A stretch of 64,000 bases of DNA from Pyrococcus sp. ST04 (lineage in GTDB: Archaea > Methanobacteriota_B > Thermococci > Thermococcales > Thermococcaceae). The translations under genes were made by a program, and so were the position numbers. The notes below the pieces were generated by a model. That model saw only the letters and a list, made by a program, of their open reading frames with translations. It was not told the DNA's origin and did no database searches. This document shows, one piece after another, positions 8,455 to 17,807 of this stretch; position 1 is the stretch's first letter, and each line of letters begins with the position of its first letter. The stretch covers positions 1,672,886-1,736,885 of the forward strand of contig NC_017946.1 of NCBI RefSeq assembly GCF_000263735.1, given 5' to 3'.

Positions 8455-9681
8455 CTATCTACCTAGCATTTTATGAGCCCTAGCCAAGTGTTTCGCCGCT
8501 ATTGCAGCTAGTAATGAGAGTTCCCCAGCTAAAACAGCTCCAGCAACTATCTCGGCAAATTTCTTCGCGTTAACCCCGGGGGGATCTCCTCCTCCAGCTA
8601 CGCCCATTATCTCCAGGGCCTCTCTCTGGGTTGGAACCCTCGTTCCTCCACCAACTGTCCCTATTTCAAGACTTGGCATGGTTATGCTGATGTACAAATC
8701 ACCTTCGGGAGTAACCTCTGCCAGGGTGATTCCATGAGAACCCTCAGTAATTTGAGCCTCATCCTGACCAGTTGCTAAGAATATTGCTCCAACGATATTT
8801 CCAAAGTGGGCGTTGAAGCCATAACTTCCAGCTTGAGCCGAGCCAACGAGATTCTTAAGGTAATTTACTTCCGCTATAAGCTCTGGTGTCGTCTTTAATT
8901 TCTTCTCAACGATTTTCCTGGGTACAACGGCCTCTGCTATGACCGTCTTTCCTCTTCCGAGAATAAAGTTTACAGCATTTGGTTTCTTATCCACACAAAG
9001 ATTACCGGAGAGAGCTAGATATTTAACATCTGGAAACTCTTCCTCTATGACTTTCATTATCTCTTCACTCGCTATCGTCACCATGTTCATTCCCATGGCA
9101 TCCCCAGTCTCGAACTCAAACCTAAGGAAAAGGTTCCTTCCCACTATAAAGGGTTTGACTCCTCTAAGCTTGCCATGTCGAGTTACCTTACTAACGGCTT
9201 TCTCCTGGAGGTAGTCTATGTTTTTCTTAACCCACTCTGCAACTTCTCTAGCCCTTCTAGCATTGGGGCACTTAATTAAAGGAGCCCTAGTCATTTTGTC
9301 ATCTAAGAGCGTTGTTACAACCCCACCAGCCTCAGTCAGAGCTGAACATCCCCTATTGACTGAGGCAACCAACGCTCCTTCAGTGGTGGCCAAGGGAATA
9401 TAAAACTCACCCTTCGCATACTCACCATTTATCCTTAGAGGTCCCGCAACCCCCATTGGAATCTGGACAACACCTATCATGTTCTCTATGTTCCTACCAA
9501 TAAGCTGGTTAGGATCAATGCTGTAATGACCTATATGTTCAAGCTTTATACCAAGCTTTCTTTCTAAGGCTTTTCGCCTTATTTCAGTTGCAAGCCTCTT
9601 ATCCCCATTAACAAAGTTCTCAACTTGGTGTAACTTAATCTCTCCCCTAGCAACCTTCTCAATGATTTCTTCAACGTTCAT
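8455..9681 (-). CDS. hmgA: 3-hydroxy-3-methylglutaryl-CoA reductase
   Basis: HMG-CoA reductase makes mevalonate, the committed precursor of archaeal isoprenoid lipids. The 408-residue protein has the class I motifs: ENMIGVVQIPMGVAGPL near residue 65, the NADPH and catalytic motif DAMGMNMVTIA near 195, the catalytic region GNLCVDKKPNAVN near 225, and GTVGGGTRVPTQ followed by the C-terminal catalytic His region (KHLARAHKMLG). It lacks the membrane anchor of eukaryotic enzymes, so it is cytosolic. The ATG follows GAGGTGATTTGGG. The MinD-like gene lies 11 bases upstream on the same strand, so co-transcription is likely. Confidence 0.97.
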   Translation of the reverse strand: MNVEEIIEKVARGEIKLHQVENFVNGDKRLATEIRRKALERKLGIKLEHIGHYSIDPNQLIGRNIENMIGVVQIPMGVAGPLRINGEYAKGEFYIPLATTEGALVASVNRGCSALTEAGGVVTTLLDDKMTRAPLIKCPNARRAREVAEWVKKNIDYLQEKAVSKVTRHGKLRGVKPFIVGRNLFLRFEFETGDAMGMNMVTIASEEIMKVIEEEFPDVKYLALSGNLCVDKKPNAVNFILGRGKTVIAEAVVPRKIVEKKLKTTPELIAEVNYLKNLVGSAQAGSYGFNAHFGNIVGAIFLATGQDEAQITEGSHGITLAEVTPEGDLYISITMPSLEIGTVGGGTRVPTQREALEIMGVAGGGDPPGVNAKKFAEIVAGAVLAGELSLLAAIAAKHLARAHKMLGR

Positions 9682-9692
9682 CCCAAATCACC

Positions 9693-10451
9693 TCAAGTTT
9701 GAGTAGAAGAGCCAAATATCCATTCCTCCGTTAGTTGGCCAGCCTCCTTAAATGCTATGGCTGCATCGCTGTGAGGTCTATAAACTAAAACTGGAATACC
9801 GGCGTTAACTGACTCAGGAACTGCATCATCAAACGGGATCACGCCTAATACAGGAACACCAATCTCCGTTTCAATTATCTCAACTATCTTATCTATGACA
9901 TCTGAAGCCTCTCTAACTTTGTTTATTACCACCCCAACTTCAAGACCGAACCTATCCCCTAACGCCTTAAGCTTCAAAACCTCATTTTCCACCATCGTCT
10001 CGAAGGAATATATGGGAGATCGCTCGATCTCTACAACTATGATCTGGTAGTCAAACACTTCAAAAGCAGGAAGAGTATCAAAGGGAACACCCGTAGGAGA
10101 ATCAACAAATATTAGGGGGTATTTGTACTTCAGATTCTCAATTATCTCTCTTAGTCTTTGTCCTGATATCCCTAGAACGTCTTCAAGCCTTGAGCTTCCC
10201 GGCATTACATAAACTCCTGTCTCTTTATGCTTATATATTGCCCACTCCGGATCCATGTTTGGGTCTTTTACAACTGAGTGAAGAGTGTATTTGACATTAT
10301 CGAGAGCGAAATGAAGTCCAAGATTTGGCAAATAAAGATCACCATCCACGGCAAGAACTCTATAGTCTGCTTGGGCAAAATATGTACTCAAATTTGCAGT
10401 TGTTGTAGTCTTTCCAGCGCCACCCCTCCCAGTAACAACGATCACTGCCAT
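9693..10451 (-). CDS. MinD/ParA-family P-loop ATPase
   Basis: A 252-residue deviant Walker A ATPase: GRGGAGKTTTTANLS at residues 8-22, the switch region VDGDLYLPNLGLHFAL near residue 37, and IFVDSPTG near 113. It belongs to the archaeal MinD-like group, which includes cell-division and partition ATPases and several regulators. Thermococcales encode several paralogues, so a division role is not assured. It ends 11 bases before hmgA. A hairpin-forming inverted repeat (AGTTCC...GGAACT, 10455-10472) lies right upstream of the ATG. Confidence 0.85.
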   Translation of the reverse strand: MAVIVVTGRGGAGKTTTTANLSTYFAQADYRVLAVDGDLYLPNLGLHFALDNVKYTLHSVVKDPNMDPEWAIYKHKETGVYVMPGSSRLEDVLGISGQRLREIIENLKYKYPLIFVDSPTGVPFDTLPAFEVFDYQIIVVEIERSPIYSFETMVENEVLKLKALGDRFGLEVGVVINKVREASDVIDKIVEIIETEIGVPVLGVIPFDDAVPESVNAGIPVLVYRPHSDAAIAFKEAGQLTEEWIFGSSTQT

Positions 10452-10521
10452 ATTAGTTCCGCCCCTGGAACTTTAACAAAAGCTAAACTATCATCGGATT
10501 GGAGTAGATATAAGGTTTTTG

Positions 10522-11049
10522 CTATTTTTTCGGATTTCTTTCAATACATTTCTTTAACTCCCTTGTAAAAGATTCCTTATCCAAACACTTGCCTCCTCTT
10601 TTTAGTAAAACTGCCGCAACTTTGTAGTCTCCTTTTCCAATATATCTACATTCCCTCTCTGGTTCATCTACATACCTTGCAACGGCAAACACTAAGTCTC
10701 CACACCAAATATAGTCAATAACAGTGTCCCTAAATCCAGTGAACTTAACAACGCACTTCCGATAAGGATTATACATCTCGAGTGTATTATCAATTGGCGG
10801 AAGATTCTTAACAATACAAGACTCTGGATAAACTCCACTCTTGATTTTCCTTATAATCTCTGGCAGAGTCCCCATCCTTTCAAATTCGATTATTTCGGAA
10901 ATCTCTATATTAAGTGGATTAATAGAATAGCACAGAATATTTTCATCATGGTACATTAGGTACACTCCCTCGCGCCTGAACAAAAATGCTATCCTTTCTC
11001 TTGGAAGGTCAAAGATATATCCTGCCTGACTTTTCTTAACCTCATACAT
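10522..11049 (-). CDS. conserved hypothetical protein, 175 aa
   Basis: I do not recognise the family. The 175-residue protein has no signal peptide or membrane segment. Five to six cysteines are scattered (for example CSINP, CIVKN, RKCVVKF, IWCGD, ERECRY, KCLDKE), without a clear zinc-finger spacing. It lies 70 bases upstream of the MinD-like gene on the same strand and divergent from the MATE gene. Function unknown. Confidence 0.7.
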   Translation of the reverse strand: MYEVKKSQAGYIFDLPRERIAFLFRREGVYLMYHDENILCYSINPLNIEISEIIEFERMGTLPEIIRKIKSGVYPESCIVKNLPPIDNTLEMYNPYRKCVVKFTGFRDTVIDYIWCGDLVFAVARYVDEPERECRYIGKGDYKVAAVLLKRGGKCLDKESFTRELKKCIERNPKK

Positions 11050-11141
11050 AGTAATGACCTCTTGACCTTTAATTGTGATAAGGTTTTTAAATTCTACTAT
11101 ATTTGAACCGCTTAGATATACATTTTATAAGCGTGATTTGA

Positions 11142-12533
11142 ATGAGCGAAATCAGAAAAAGGCTTTGGAAACTTGCATGGCCAGCAATAATGGGAAACAT
11201 AAGCCAAACACTCCTCAACCTAGTGGATACTATGATTGTTGGCCACGTAAGCGCCGTGGCTTTGGGAGCTGTAGGACTTGGAGGGATGGTAAGCTGGTTC
11301 ATGTTCCCAATAATGATGGCCGTTGCGACGGGGACATTAGCAGTGGTCGCAAGAAGGGTTGGAGAAGGAAACTATGAAGAGGCCTCAAGAGTCGCAGAGC
11401 AGAGCATGTATATAGCGTTTCTGCTGGGAATCCCTGTAATGCTCTTCGGGATTTTCTTCGGGGATGAGATATTGAGAATAATGGGAGCGAAGGGAGAAGT
11501 ATTTGAGATAGCATATTCATATCTCAAAGTTCTGTTTCTATTTTATCCAATAAGGTTTGTCAGCTTTGCGTTCTTTGCCTCTCTGAGAGGGGCCGGAGAC
11601 ACGAAGACACCAATGAAACTTAACATATTGATGAACGTCGTAAACGCAGTCTTAGACTACCTTCTGGTATTTGGAAAACTCGGTTTTCCAAAGCTCGGGC
11701 CAGTTGGGGCAGCATGGGCCTCGGGAATAGGAATAACAACGGCGTTTCTCGTCGGAATCTATCTCTTCCTCGCTCATAGGCTGGTCTTAAAGCCAGTGCT
11801 AGAGCTAAGGATCAGATGGAATATAGTTGAAAAGATTCTCAGAGTTGGAACGCCAACAATGCTTGAAAGAGGGTTATTCAGCTTCTACAACTTCCTCTAC
11901 ATGAGCATAGTTACTAGATTCGGAAAAATAGCACTATCAGCCCACCAAATAGGGTTAAGAATAGAAAGTATAGCGTACATGCCAGCCTTCGGATTCAGCA
12001 TAGCTACGTCAGCCCTTGTAGGGCAGAGTTTAGGTGCTAAAAAGCCAGAACAGGCAGAACAGGTAGTCAAAGAGGCAATAAAGATGACAACCCTTTTCAT
12101 GACAGCAATGGCCTTTGTTCTCGTTGTATTTCCAGGGATTCTCGTCGACCCCTTTCTCTCAAGAAATGATCCAAACTATGAAGTTGTTAAGAGACTGGCC
12201 TCGATATACCTAATAATAGTCGGCATTAGCGAGATTCCATTGGGAATAACGTTTGTCCTGAGCGGCGCACTGAGAGGTGCAGGAGATACAAAAAGCCCCT
12301 TATATGTGACGGCAATAAGTAAACTACTATTCAGAATCATACCGTCCTACCTCCTTGGCTTTGGGTTCTCCATACCAAGCTTTACAATTCTCGGAATTAC
12401 ATTCCCAGGATTTACGTTTAAAGGTCTAGGAGTGATAGCGGCGTGGATAGGAATGAGCCTGGAAACCTTCATTACGGCAGGGCTATTTTGGATAGTATAT
12501 AGGAGAGGCAAATGGAAGAAAATCAAACTTTAG
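11142..12533 (+). CDS. MATE-family multidrug/Na+ antiporter
   Basis: A 463-residue membrane protein with about 12 hydrophobic segments in two similar halves, as expected of MATE exporters. Family motifs are LWKLAWPAIMGNISQTLLNLVDTM at the N-terminus (split here: residues 7-30) and the repeated GAGDTKTPM and GAGDTKSPL in the two halves. MATE proteins export cationic drugs or metabolites in exchange for Na+ or H+. Its stop overlaps the convergent regulator gene by four bases. The ATG is about 10 bases after a TTATAAGCG stretch and has no strong ribosome site. Confidence 0.93.
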   Translation: MSEIRKRLWKLAWPAIMGNISQTLLNLVDTMIVGHVSAVALGAVGLGGMVSWFMFPIMMAVATGTLAVVARRVGEGNYEEASRVAEQSMYIAFLLGIPVMLFGIFFGDEILRIMGAKGEVFEIAYSYLKVLFLFYPIRFVSFAFFASLRGAGDTKTPMKLNILMNVVNAVLDYLLVFGKLGFPKLGPVGAAWASGIGITTAFLVGIYLFLAHRLVLKPVLELRIRWNIVEKILRVGTPTMLERGLFSFYNFLYMSIVTRFGKIALSAHQIGLRIESIAYMPAFGFSIATSALVGQSLGAKKPEQAEQVVKEAIKMTTLFMTAMAFVLVVFPGILVDPFLSRNDPNYEVVKRLASIYLIIVGISEIPLGITFVLSGALRGAGDTKSPLYVTAISKLLFRIIPSYLLGFGFSIPSFTILGITFPGFTFKGLGVIAAWIGMSLETFITAGLFWIVYRRGKWKKIKL

Positions 12534-13477
12534 TGATGAGACTTTGAGCTCCTTAGCTCTTTAATGATCTCTATAAGCTCATCAACATCTCTAACTTCTT
12601 CTAGAACCTTCTTTGGGAGAATTGGGACATGGCTAACTACTTCAGCCTTTGTCTTCTTAAGAACGAACATTCCCTCCGTGCCAACGAACTCCGTTATTTG
12701 ACCAACTATTCTAGCCCTTCTAACCGTAGTCTCAGTTTTCTTCTCATCTATCCCAGTTAGAACCCTAATCTTCTCCTCTTCCTCCTTACCAACAGCGTTG
12801 AATGGGGCCCTCTTTATCTTCACAACATTCATACCTATCCTATGTAGCCTCTCAAAAACCTCCTTCTCAAGCTCATTCTCAGGTTGCGAGGTAAGTTCAA
12901 CGCCTTCCAGCTTAGCCCTTAAGATATCAACAGGCTTTGCTATGGGTTCATCGAATATCTCCTCAAGCCTTATCGCAACATCCAAGCTTACGAGAGCCTC
13001 CCCCTTCTCGTACCTTTGGAGGCTCTTTCTAGAAACGCCCACATAACTGGCAAGCTCAGCTAAGGTATATCCGTATTTCTCCCTGAGCTCCTTAAGTTTT
13101 TCCCCATCTATTTTAACGTAAAAGCCTCCCCTCTCCGCAACGATCATCGGAGGTTCCCCTTCAGCAAATAGAGAGTATAACGTTCCCGGAGTTATCGCAT
13201 AAATGCCGAACCTCTCATAAACGACACCATCTTCAAGCTCTATGTTCTTCGTTCTAAGGCCAACTAGAAGGGGAGAAGCCTGGAACAGTTTAGCTAACTT
13301 CTTTAAATCCTCTGCCTGATCCTCAGTAAATTTATCAATGTTTGTCAGGGTTTTTATGAAGAGTAGAAGTAGTTGCCTAGTAGCGACTAAGTCAAAACAC
13401 CCTCCCCTAAACGTGAACCTAGCGGTTCTAAATCCAATTCTATTAAGTATTTTCTCAACTATGGCCGCTAACTCCAT
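12530..13477 (-). CDS. HTH-type transcriptional regulator (COG1395 family)
   Basis: A 315-residue archaeal regulator. A Cro/C1-type helix-turn-helix is at about residues 118-170 (YGYTLAELASYVGVSRKSLQRYEKG). The N-terminal part resembles a degenerate nuclease-like fold found in this family. I use the ATG at 13477: the TATA element TTTATAAA at about 13500-13507 sits about 25 bases upstream, which suggests a leaderless message; a TTG at 13495 would lie within that promoter. Targets are not known. It converges on the MATE gene and lies head-to-tail downstream of the oxidoreductase gene. Confidence 0.85.
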   Translation of the reverse strand: MELAAIVEKILNRIGFRTARFTFRGGCFDLVATRQLLLLFIKTLTNIDKFTEDQAEDLKKLAKLFQASPLLVGLRTKNIELEDGVVYERFGIYAITPGTLYSLFAEGEPPMIVAERGGFYVKIDGEKLKELREKYGYTLAELASYVGVSRKSLQRYEKGEALVSLDVAIRLEEIFDEPIAKPVDILRAKLEGVELTSQPENELEKEVFERLHRIGMNVVKIKRAPFNAVGKEEEEKIRVLTGIDEKKTETTVRRARIVGQITEFVGTEGMFVLKKTKAEVVSHVPILPKKVLEEVRDVDELIEIIKELRSSKSHH

Positions 13478-13509
13478 CGATTGATAGTTTGACAAAAAAG
13501 TTTATAAAG

Positions 13510-14556
13510 TTAGCATTTCCCCTCAATGACTTCAGCTATTAATCTCCCCGCAAGTGTTGGAGGCAACAATCTTCTCGGAGCGTGAGTCATCAGCCACTCC
13601 TCTATAGCCCTTGCAACCCTCCTTCCTTCAAGTATTGCCGTTCCTATGTTCCTTGGACTGATTACATCACCAGCAAAGAATATACCAGAGTCCCTAAGAA
13701 TCTCCTCATTTGCACATGTTATCTCCCTAATGGGGTTCGTCGGTATTTGCCCTATTGCAAATATCAGCGAATCTGCAGGGAGAGTTACTCTCTCCTCAGT
13801 TTTCACAACGCTACCATTGACTATCTTAGTCCTAGCAAACTCCACTTCCCTGACTCTCTCGTCTCCAATTATTTTCTCGGGTGTCACATACTCTACAAGC
13901 TTAGCCCCCTCCTTTATAAGCTTCTTTATTTCAGCCTTTGCATAGCTATGTTCAAGGGAACGTCTGTAGGCTATCACAACTTCCCTGGCACCGAGCATCA
14001 TCGCTTCCTTAGTCATATCAACCGCAGTATATCCTGCCCCAACAATTATAACTCTCTGGCCCTCAAAGGAAGGCATTTCACTTTTTGGAAGATATCCGAT
14101 TCTCACAAGCTTTATCCTGAACAAGGTGCTTAGAGCATCTCTAACCCCCTCCAAGTCATACCCAGGGATCTTCAAGATCTTTGGCCTCCATGCGCCCGTT
14201 GCAATTAGGATCGCATCAAACTCATTCATCAGCTTCTCAAGGGAAACAAACCTCTCAGCCCATTCATCCCCCAGCTCCTTTGGAGAGTCGTACACCACCT
14301 TAGTTCTCATGTGGAATATGACTCCCAGCTCTTCTATCTCCTTTACTCCTTCCCTAACACTCCTTATTGGTATCCTCCACTCTGGAATCCCAAACGCAAC
14401 CATGCCCCCTGGTTCTGGCATTTTGTCGTAAACATGAACTTCAAACCCCCTACAGGCTAGGTTACACGCTGCCGAAAGGCCAGCGGGCCCTGCCCCAATG
14501 ATCGCGATCTTAAACGGCTTGGTTTTATCCCTCTCACCACATGTGCAGAACTTCAT
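13510..14556 (-). CDS. NAD(P)/FAD-dependent oxidoreductase, glutamate-synthase small-subunit type
   Basis: A 348-residue flavoprotein related to the small subunit of glutamate synthase and to NfnB-type ferredoxin:NADP oxidoreductases. The FAD motif IGAGPAGLSAACNLACRGF is near residue 20, followed by the PGGM...GIPEWR region; the NAD(P) motif VGAGYTAVDMTKEAM is near 170; the C-terminal FAD contact GDVISPRNIGTAILEGRRVA is near 310. It is shorter than standard GltD and lacks the N-terminal 4Fe-4S domain, retaining only CTCGERDK. Start at ATG 14556, which has GGTGAT four bases before it; a TTG at 14568 is also in frame. Electron partner unknown. Confidence 0.87.
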   Translation of the reverse strand: MKFCTCGERDKTKPFKIAIIGAGPAGLSAACNLACRGFEVHVYDKMPEPGGMVAFGIPEWRIPIRSVREGVKEIEELGVIFHMRTKVVYDSPKELGDEWAERFVSLEKLMNEFDAILIATGAWRPKILKIPGYDLEGVRDALSTLFRIKLVRIGYLPKSEMPSFEGQRVIIVGAGYTAVDMTKEAMMLGAREVVIAYRRSLEHSYAKAEIKKLIKEGAKLVEYVTPEKIIGDERVREVEFARTKIVNGSVVKTEERVTLPADSLIFAIGQIPTNPIREITCANEEILRDSGIFFAGDVISPRNIGTAILEGRRVARAIEEWLMTHAPRRLLPPTLAGRLIAEVIEGKC

Positions 14557-14781
14557 GTTTATCACCAAGAGTGAATAAATAATTCCACTTATCTTCCTTC
14601 CTCAATGCCACTTGTCATATCCACAAAAATTTTAAGGTTGTCATATCTTCAAAGATGAAGAACATTCGAGCAGAGTTTAAGCTTCTAAAATATTTTTAGA
14701 CAAGAGGACATTTATGGGGAACCAAACTTATACCAGCATGCCAGAACATTTTTAATCAATTAAAACTCCTAAATCTATGTT

Positions 14782-15555
14782 ATGAACATCTTAATAACTG
14801 CATCATCAAGGGGGATAGGCTTCAACCTAGCTAGAGAACTTCTAAAAAGGGGACACAGAGTTGTGATATCATCGAGCAACATAGACAATTTAAGAAAGGC
14901 TTATCAGGAATTGGAGAGGTTTGGAAAGGTAGACTACTTTAAAGCTGACGTTCTCGTTAAGGATGACCTAGAATTACTGGTCAAAAATGCTTGGGAATCC
15001 ATGAACGGAATAGATGCTTTAATATGGAATGCTCCGAACATTAAATGTGAGCCTTGCATGGTTCATGAAGCCAGATACATGGACTGGGCCGAAGCAGCAC
15101 TTCTTCATATAGCTTCTCCGGGATATTTAACAACACTCCTTATCCAGGCATGGCTAGAGAAGAAAATGAAGGGGGTAGTAATTTACCTAAGCTCAGTATC
15201 AGTAAGAGAACCAATGCCCCCACTGTTACTAGCGGACACTGCAAGGGCAGGGCTAATACAGCTTGCAAAAGGTATTTCTAGGACATATGGGGGGAAAGGA
15301 ATTAGGGCATACACCGTTTTGCTCGGAAGCTTTGACACTCCCGGAGCACGAGAAAACCTAACAAAGCTCGCAGAAGAGAAAGGAATAGATCCACAAGAAT
15401 TCTGGAAGAGAGAGGTACTAGAAAGAACACCACTAAAGAGAACGGGAAAATGGGAAGAGCTAGGTGCACTCATAGACTTTTTACTAAGCGAAAACGCTGA
15501 ATACATGCTCGGATCCACAATAGTATTCGACGGAGCAATGACAAAGGCCATATAA
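14782..15555 (+). CDS. SDR-family protein lacking the usual YxxxK catalytic motif
   Basis: A 257-residue Rossmann-fold short-chain dehydrogenase/reductase. The cofactor motif TASSRGIGFNLA is at residues 6-17 and the strand-5 serines YLSSVSV at about 134-140. Where YxxxK is expected the sequence is LLLADTARAGL, so Tyr is absent and Lys is replaced by Arg. It may be a member of an atypical SDR subgroup, or not an oxidoreductase at all. An A/T-rich TATA-like element (TTTTTAATCAATT) is about 30 bases before the ATG. The next gene begins 17 bases downstream. Confidence 0.8.
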   Translation: MNILITASSRGIGFNLARELLKRGHRVVISSSNIDNLRKAYQELERFGKVDYFKADVLVKDDLELLVKNAWESMNGIDALIWNAPNIKCEPCMVHEARYMDWAEAALLHIASPGYLTTLLIQAWLEKKMKGVVIYLSSVSVREPMPPLLLADTARAGLIQLAKGISRTYGGKGIRAYTVLLGSFDTPGARENLTKLAEEKGIDPQEFWKREVLERTPLKRTGKWEELGALIDFLLSENAEYMLGSTIVFDGAMTKAI

Positions 15556-15572
15556 CAAAGGAGTTGATAAAA

Positions 15573-16064
15573 GTGGGTTTGCTAGAGAAAATATTAAAGC
15601 CAGAATTTAAGGGGAAAAGAATCAAAATAAAGGGAGAAAACAGCGAAATTGAGGATATTAAAACATTAAGAAACATGGGCTTTTACATCATAGAACTTGT
15701 AGGGGAAGGATACGAACTGGAGAGCCTAATCGATCAGTTTCTATTTTCAAGTTTTGGAGAATACATCTATATATTTGAGAAAAATAACAGAAAATTTCTA
15801 GCTAGAGGATTTCAAAAACTTGGGAATCCTGAGTACCTCATAAGAGACAAGAAGGGAATAATAAGACTGATAAAGGCAAACATCAAAAAATCCTGGAAAA
15901 TTATTGGGATATTGATTGACCTTGCCCTTGCTATAGGACTCGGGACAATCTTTGGAATTATTCATCCCCAGTTCACTCTGATAGGAGCAATGCTTGGAGC
16001 GTATTCTGGGACAATTATAACGAAGATAATCCAATATTATCTAGTCGGTTACTGCAAAATTTAA
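15573..16064 (+). CDS. small membrane protein of unknown function, 163 aa
   Basis: The GTG at 15573 is chosen because AAAGGAG lies about nine bases before it; an upstream TTG at 15564 abuts the same site. The N-terminal 110 residues are soluble and charged. The C-terminus has two hydrophobic segments ([20 protein letters not shown] and [18 protein letters not shown]), rich in glycine. I do not recognise the family. It sits 17 bases downstream of the SDR gene and is probably in the same transcript. Its stop overlaps the convergent moaC stop by four bases. Confidence 0.7.
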   Translation: MGLLEKILKPEFKGKRIKIKGENSEIEDIKTLRNMGFYIIELVGEGYELESLIDQFLFSSFGEYIYIFEKNNRKFLARGFQKLGNPEYLIRDKKGIIRLIKANIKKSWKIIGILIDLALAIGLGTIFGIIHPQFTLIGAMLGAYSGTIITKIIQYYLVGYCKI

Positions 16065-16534
16065 ACCTTCTTCACCTTTTCAACAACTCTCACATCCTCT
16101 ATTCTAGTAAAGGGATATTGGCCCTTCTCGTCCTTTTCCACAGCCTTCACCATATCCCATATCGTCAAGAGAGCCACTGTAACTCCTGTAAGCGCTTCCA
16201 TTTCAACACCAGTCTTATAGTAAGCTCTTACCTCGCATGTAACCTCTATATAGTCATCCCCAAATTCGAAGCTAATGTCAACACCAGTTAAAGGGATTGG
16301 ATGGCAAAGAGGTATCAGTTCTGAGGTCTTTTTCACCGCAAGAATCCCAGCTATTTGAGAAGTCGCAAGAACGTTGCCCTTTTCGATCCTACCCTCCCTA
16401 ATCAACTTAACTGTCTCTGGCCTGAGCCTTATCCTGCCCTTTGCAACGGCTTTTCTGAATACAACGTCCTTGTGTCCTATCTCCACCATCTTTACTCCCT
16501 TTTCATCAACATGAGTTAACTTTCCTGCGGACAT
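16061..16534 (-). CDS. moaC: cyclic pyranopterin monophosphate synthase MoaC
   Basis: MoaC carries out the second part of the first step of molybdenum/tungsten cofactor synthesis with MoaA. The protein is 157 residues from the ATG at 16534 and has the expected motifs: [16 protein letters not shown] at the start, [14 protein letters not shown] in the middle, and [22 protein letters not shown] with KDEKGQYP near the end. A GTG at 16555 is in frame, but a TATA-like TTTATTTTAT at about 16558-16568 places the transcript start close to the ATG, so a leaderless start at 16534 is more likely. Pyrococcus uses tungsten enzymes, so the pathway is expected. Confidence 0.94.
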   Translation of the reverse strand: MSAGKLTHVDEKGVKMVEIGHKDVVFRKAVAKGRIRLRPETVKLIREGRIEKGNVLATSQIAGILAVKKTSELIPLCHPIPLTGVDISFEFGDDYIEVTCEVRAYYKTGVEMEALTGVTVALLTIWDMVKAVEKDEKGQYPFTRIEDVRVVEKVKKV

Positions 16535-16555
16535 CAAGCGTATAAAGGGAAGCAC

Positions 16556-17064
16556 GATAAAATAAATCTTTAGGCCACTCTCGAATTTTTTTCGATTTTT
16601 GGTGTTTTGGGCTGTTTTTGGTTTTACTCTTCTCTAAGCCCTTCATTTCAGAAGTAATTTCTCAAGAGGGGGATTGGAGGCTTTTAGTAATTGGTTGTTA
16701 TTATATGACTTTGTGTGATATTTGGGTTGGTTTGTTGTTGCGAAAGTTTTTCGAAATCTGAGAAAGAATGAATACATGATTGAAATATCGTGTGTTGGAG
16801 AGTAAAATTGTCCTTTTTCCTGGTTTAATAGTTTTCGAGTTTTTCCATTAGAATACAGGCTTCTGAGAGCATTGGAACCAAATCACATGAACTCAATTTC
16901 AACAGTTTTTAAGCATCTTTAGGGGCTCATTCTCCTCCCACAGCTTTTTTATTATCGCTTATCGAAGACTCCAAACCCCTCAAAAACAACCCCCTTGCCA
17001 AAAACCTTATAAAAAACAAGACAAAAGAACAACGTAAAAACAAAAAACACCAAAAAAGCCCCCA
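16556..17064 (+). promoter_or_regulatory. CRISPR leader with promoter
   Basis: About 500 bases with no gene lie between moaC and the first repeat. The stretch is A/T-rich with T-runs early and A-runs late, as is usual for Thermococcales CRISPR leaders. A good BRE/TATA (AAAACCTTATAAAAAAC, 17001-17017) places a transcript start at about 17035-17045, just before the first repeat at 17065. Orientation agrees with repeat decay at the far end of the array. Confidence 0.75.
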
Positions 17065-17776
17065 GTTCCAATAAGACTAAAAAAAGAATTGAAAGTTTGG
17101 CTGAAACTCTTCTGAGAGAGCCGCTATTTTTGTTCCAATAAGACTAAAAAAAGAATTGAAAGATGTAGAACTTAGGGCACCAGCTACAGGGTTTTTTGAA
17201 GTAGAGTTCCAATAAGACTAAAAAAGAATTGAAAGTGGCTAAATGGTGGTCCGCTTGTGATGATCATTAGTGTTCCAATAAGACTAAAAAAGAATTGAAA
17301 GGTATATGGGAGTGTTATTTCTTGCCCACTTTCTATTTGTTCCAATAAGACTAAAAAAGAATTGAAAGCCGATGACGCCTGCCTTCTCAGCCTCGTCCTG
17401 CTTGAGTTCCAATAAGACTAAAAAAGAATTGAAAGGAACTTTATCTTGTCAATCAGCCAGCCTATTGCTCCTGTTCCAATAAGACTAAAAAAGAATTGAA
17501 AGCTGCATTCAGCGAAGCAATATCTCCTGACTTCCAGTGTTCCAATAAGACTAAAAAAGAATTGAAAGGGGACTTTAAGCGGAAGGTTGATCCCAGGCTC
17601 TACATGTTCCAATAAGACTAAAAAAAGAATTGAAAGACGGGGGCAATTCTGGTAATAGCAATAGTAATATGAGGTCCAATAAGACTAAAAAAGAATTGAA
17701 AGCCTTTTCCAATGTGAAGTCTCTTGATGAAGTAGTAAAATCTCTAGTTCTGATAAGACTAAACATTGAGAGATAA
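17065..17776 (+). CRISPR. CRISPR array, 11 repeats (last one degenerate), no adjacent cas genes
   Basis: Repeats start at 17065, 17132, 17206, 17272, 17339, 17406, 17473, 17539, 17606, 17673 and 17747. The unit begins GTTCCAATAAGACTAAAA and ends AGAATTGAAAG, 30 bases long. Repeats 1, 2 and 9 are 31 bases because the A-run is one longer. Repeat 10 has T to G at its second base and repeat 11 is strongly degenerate, so this is the leader-distal end and transcription is to the right. Spacers are mostly 36-37 bases; spacers 2 and 10 are 43 and 44. The end ATTGAAAG is the 8-base 5' tag left by Pyrococcus Cas6. No cas gene is in the window, so processing must rely on genes elsewhere. Confidence 0.98.
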
Positions 17777-17778
17777 GA

Positions 17779-17787
17779 CTATAAATT
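17779..17787 (+). promoter_or_regulatory. TATA box of tiaS inside decayed CRISPR sequence
   Basis: CTATAAATT lies 29 bases before the GTG start of tiaS. It is embedded in sequence that repeats TAAGACT three times (17754, 17774, 17787), echoing the CRISPR repeat core. Confidence 0.5.
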
Positions 17788-17807
17788 AAGACTGTAAGAG
17801 GATTGAC

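Noticed and set aside
10455..10472. Inverted repeat AGTTCC...GGAACT before the MinD-like gene as an operator
   Set aside because: Arms of only six bases, and it overlaps the ribosome site; a chance hairpin is as likely, so it is mentioned only in the gene entry.
16680..16700. Phr-like stretch CTTTTAGTAATTGGTTGTTA in the CRISPR leader
   Set aside because: It matches the operator only loosely and has no TATA box at the right distance.
17096..17746. Spacers that target this window
   Set aside because: I found no convincing match of any spacer to other parts of the window by eye; a proper search is needed to exclude it.
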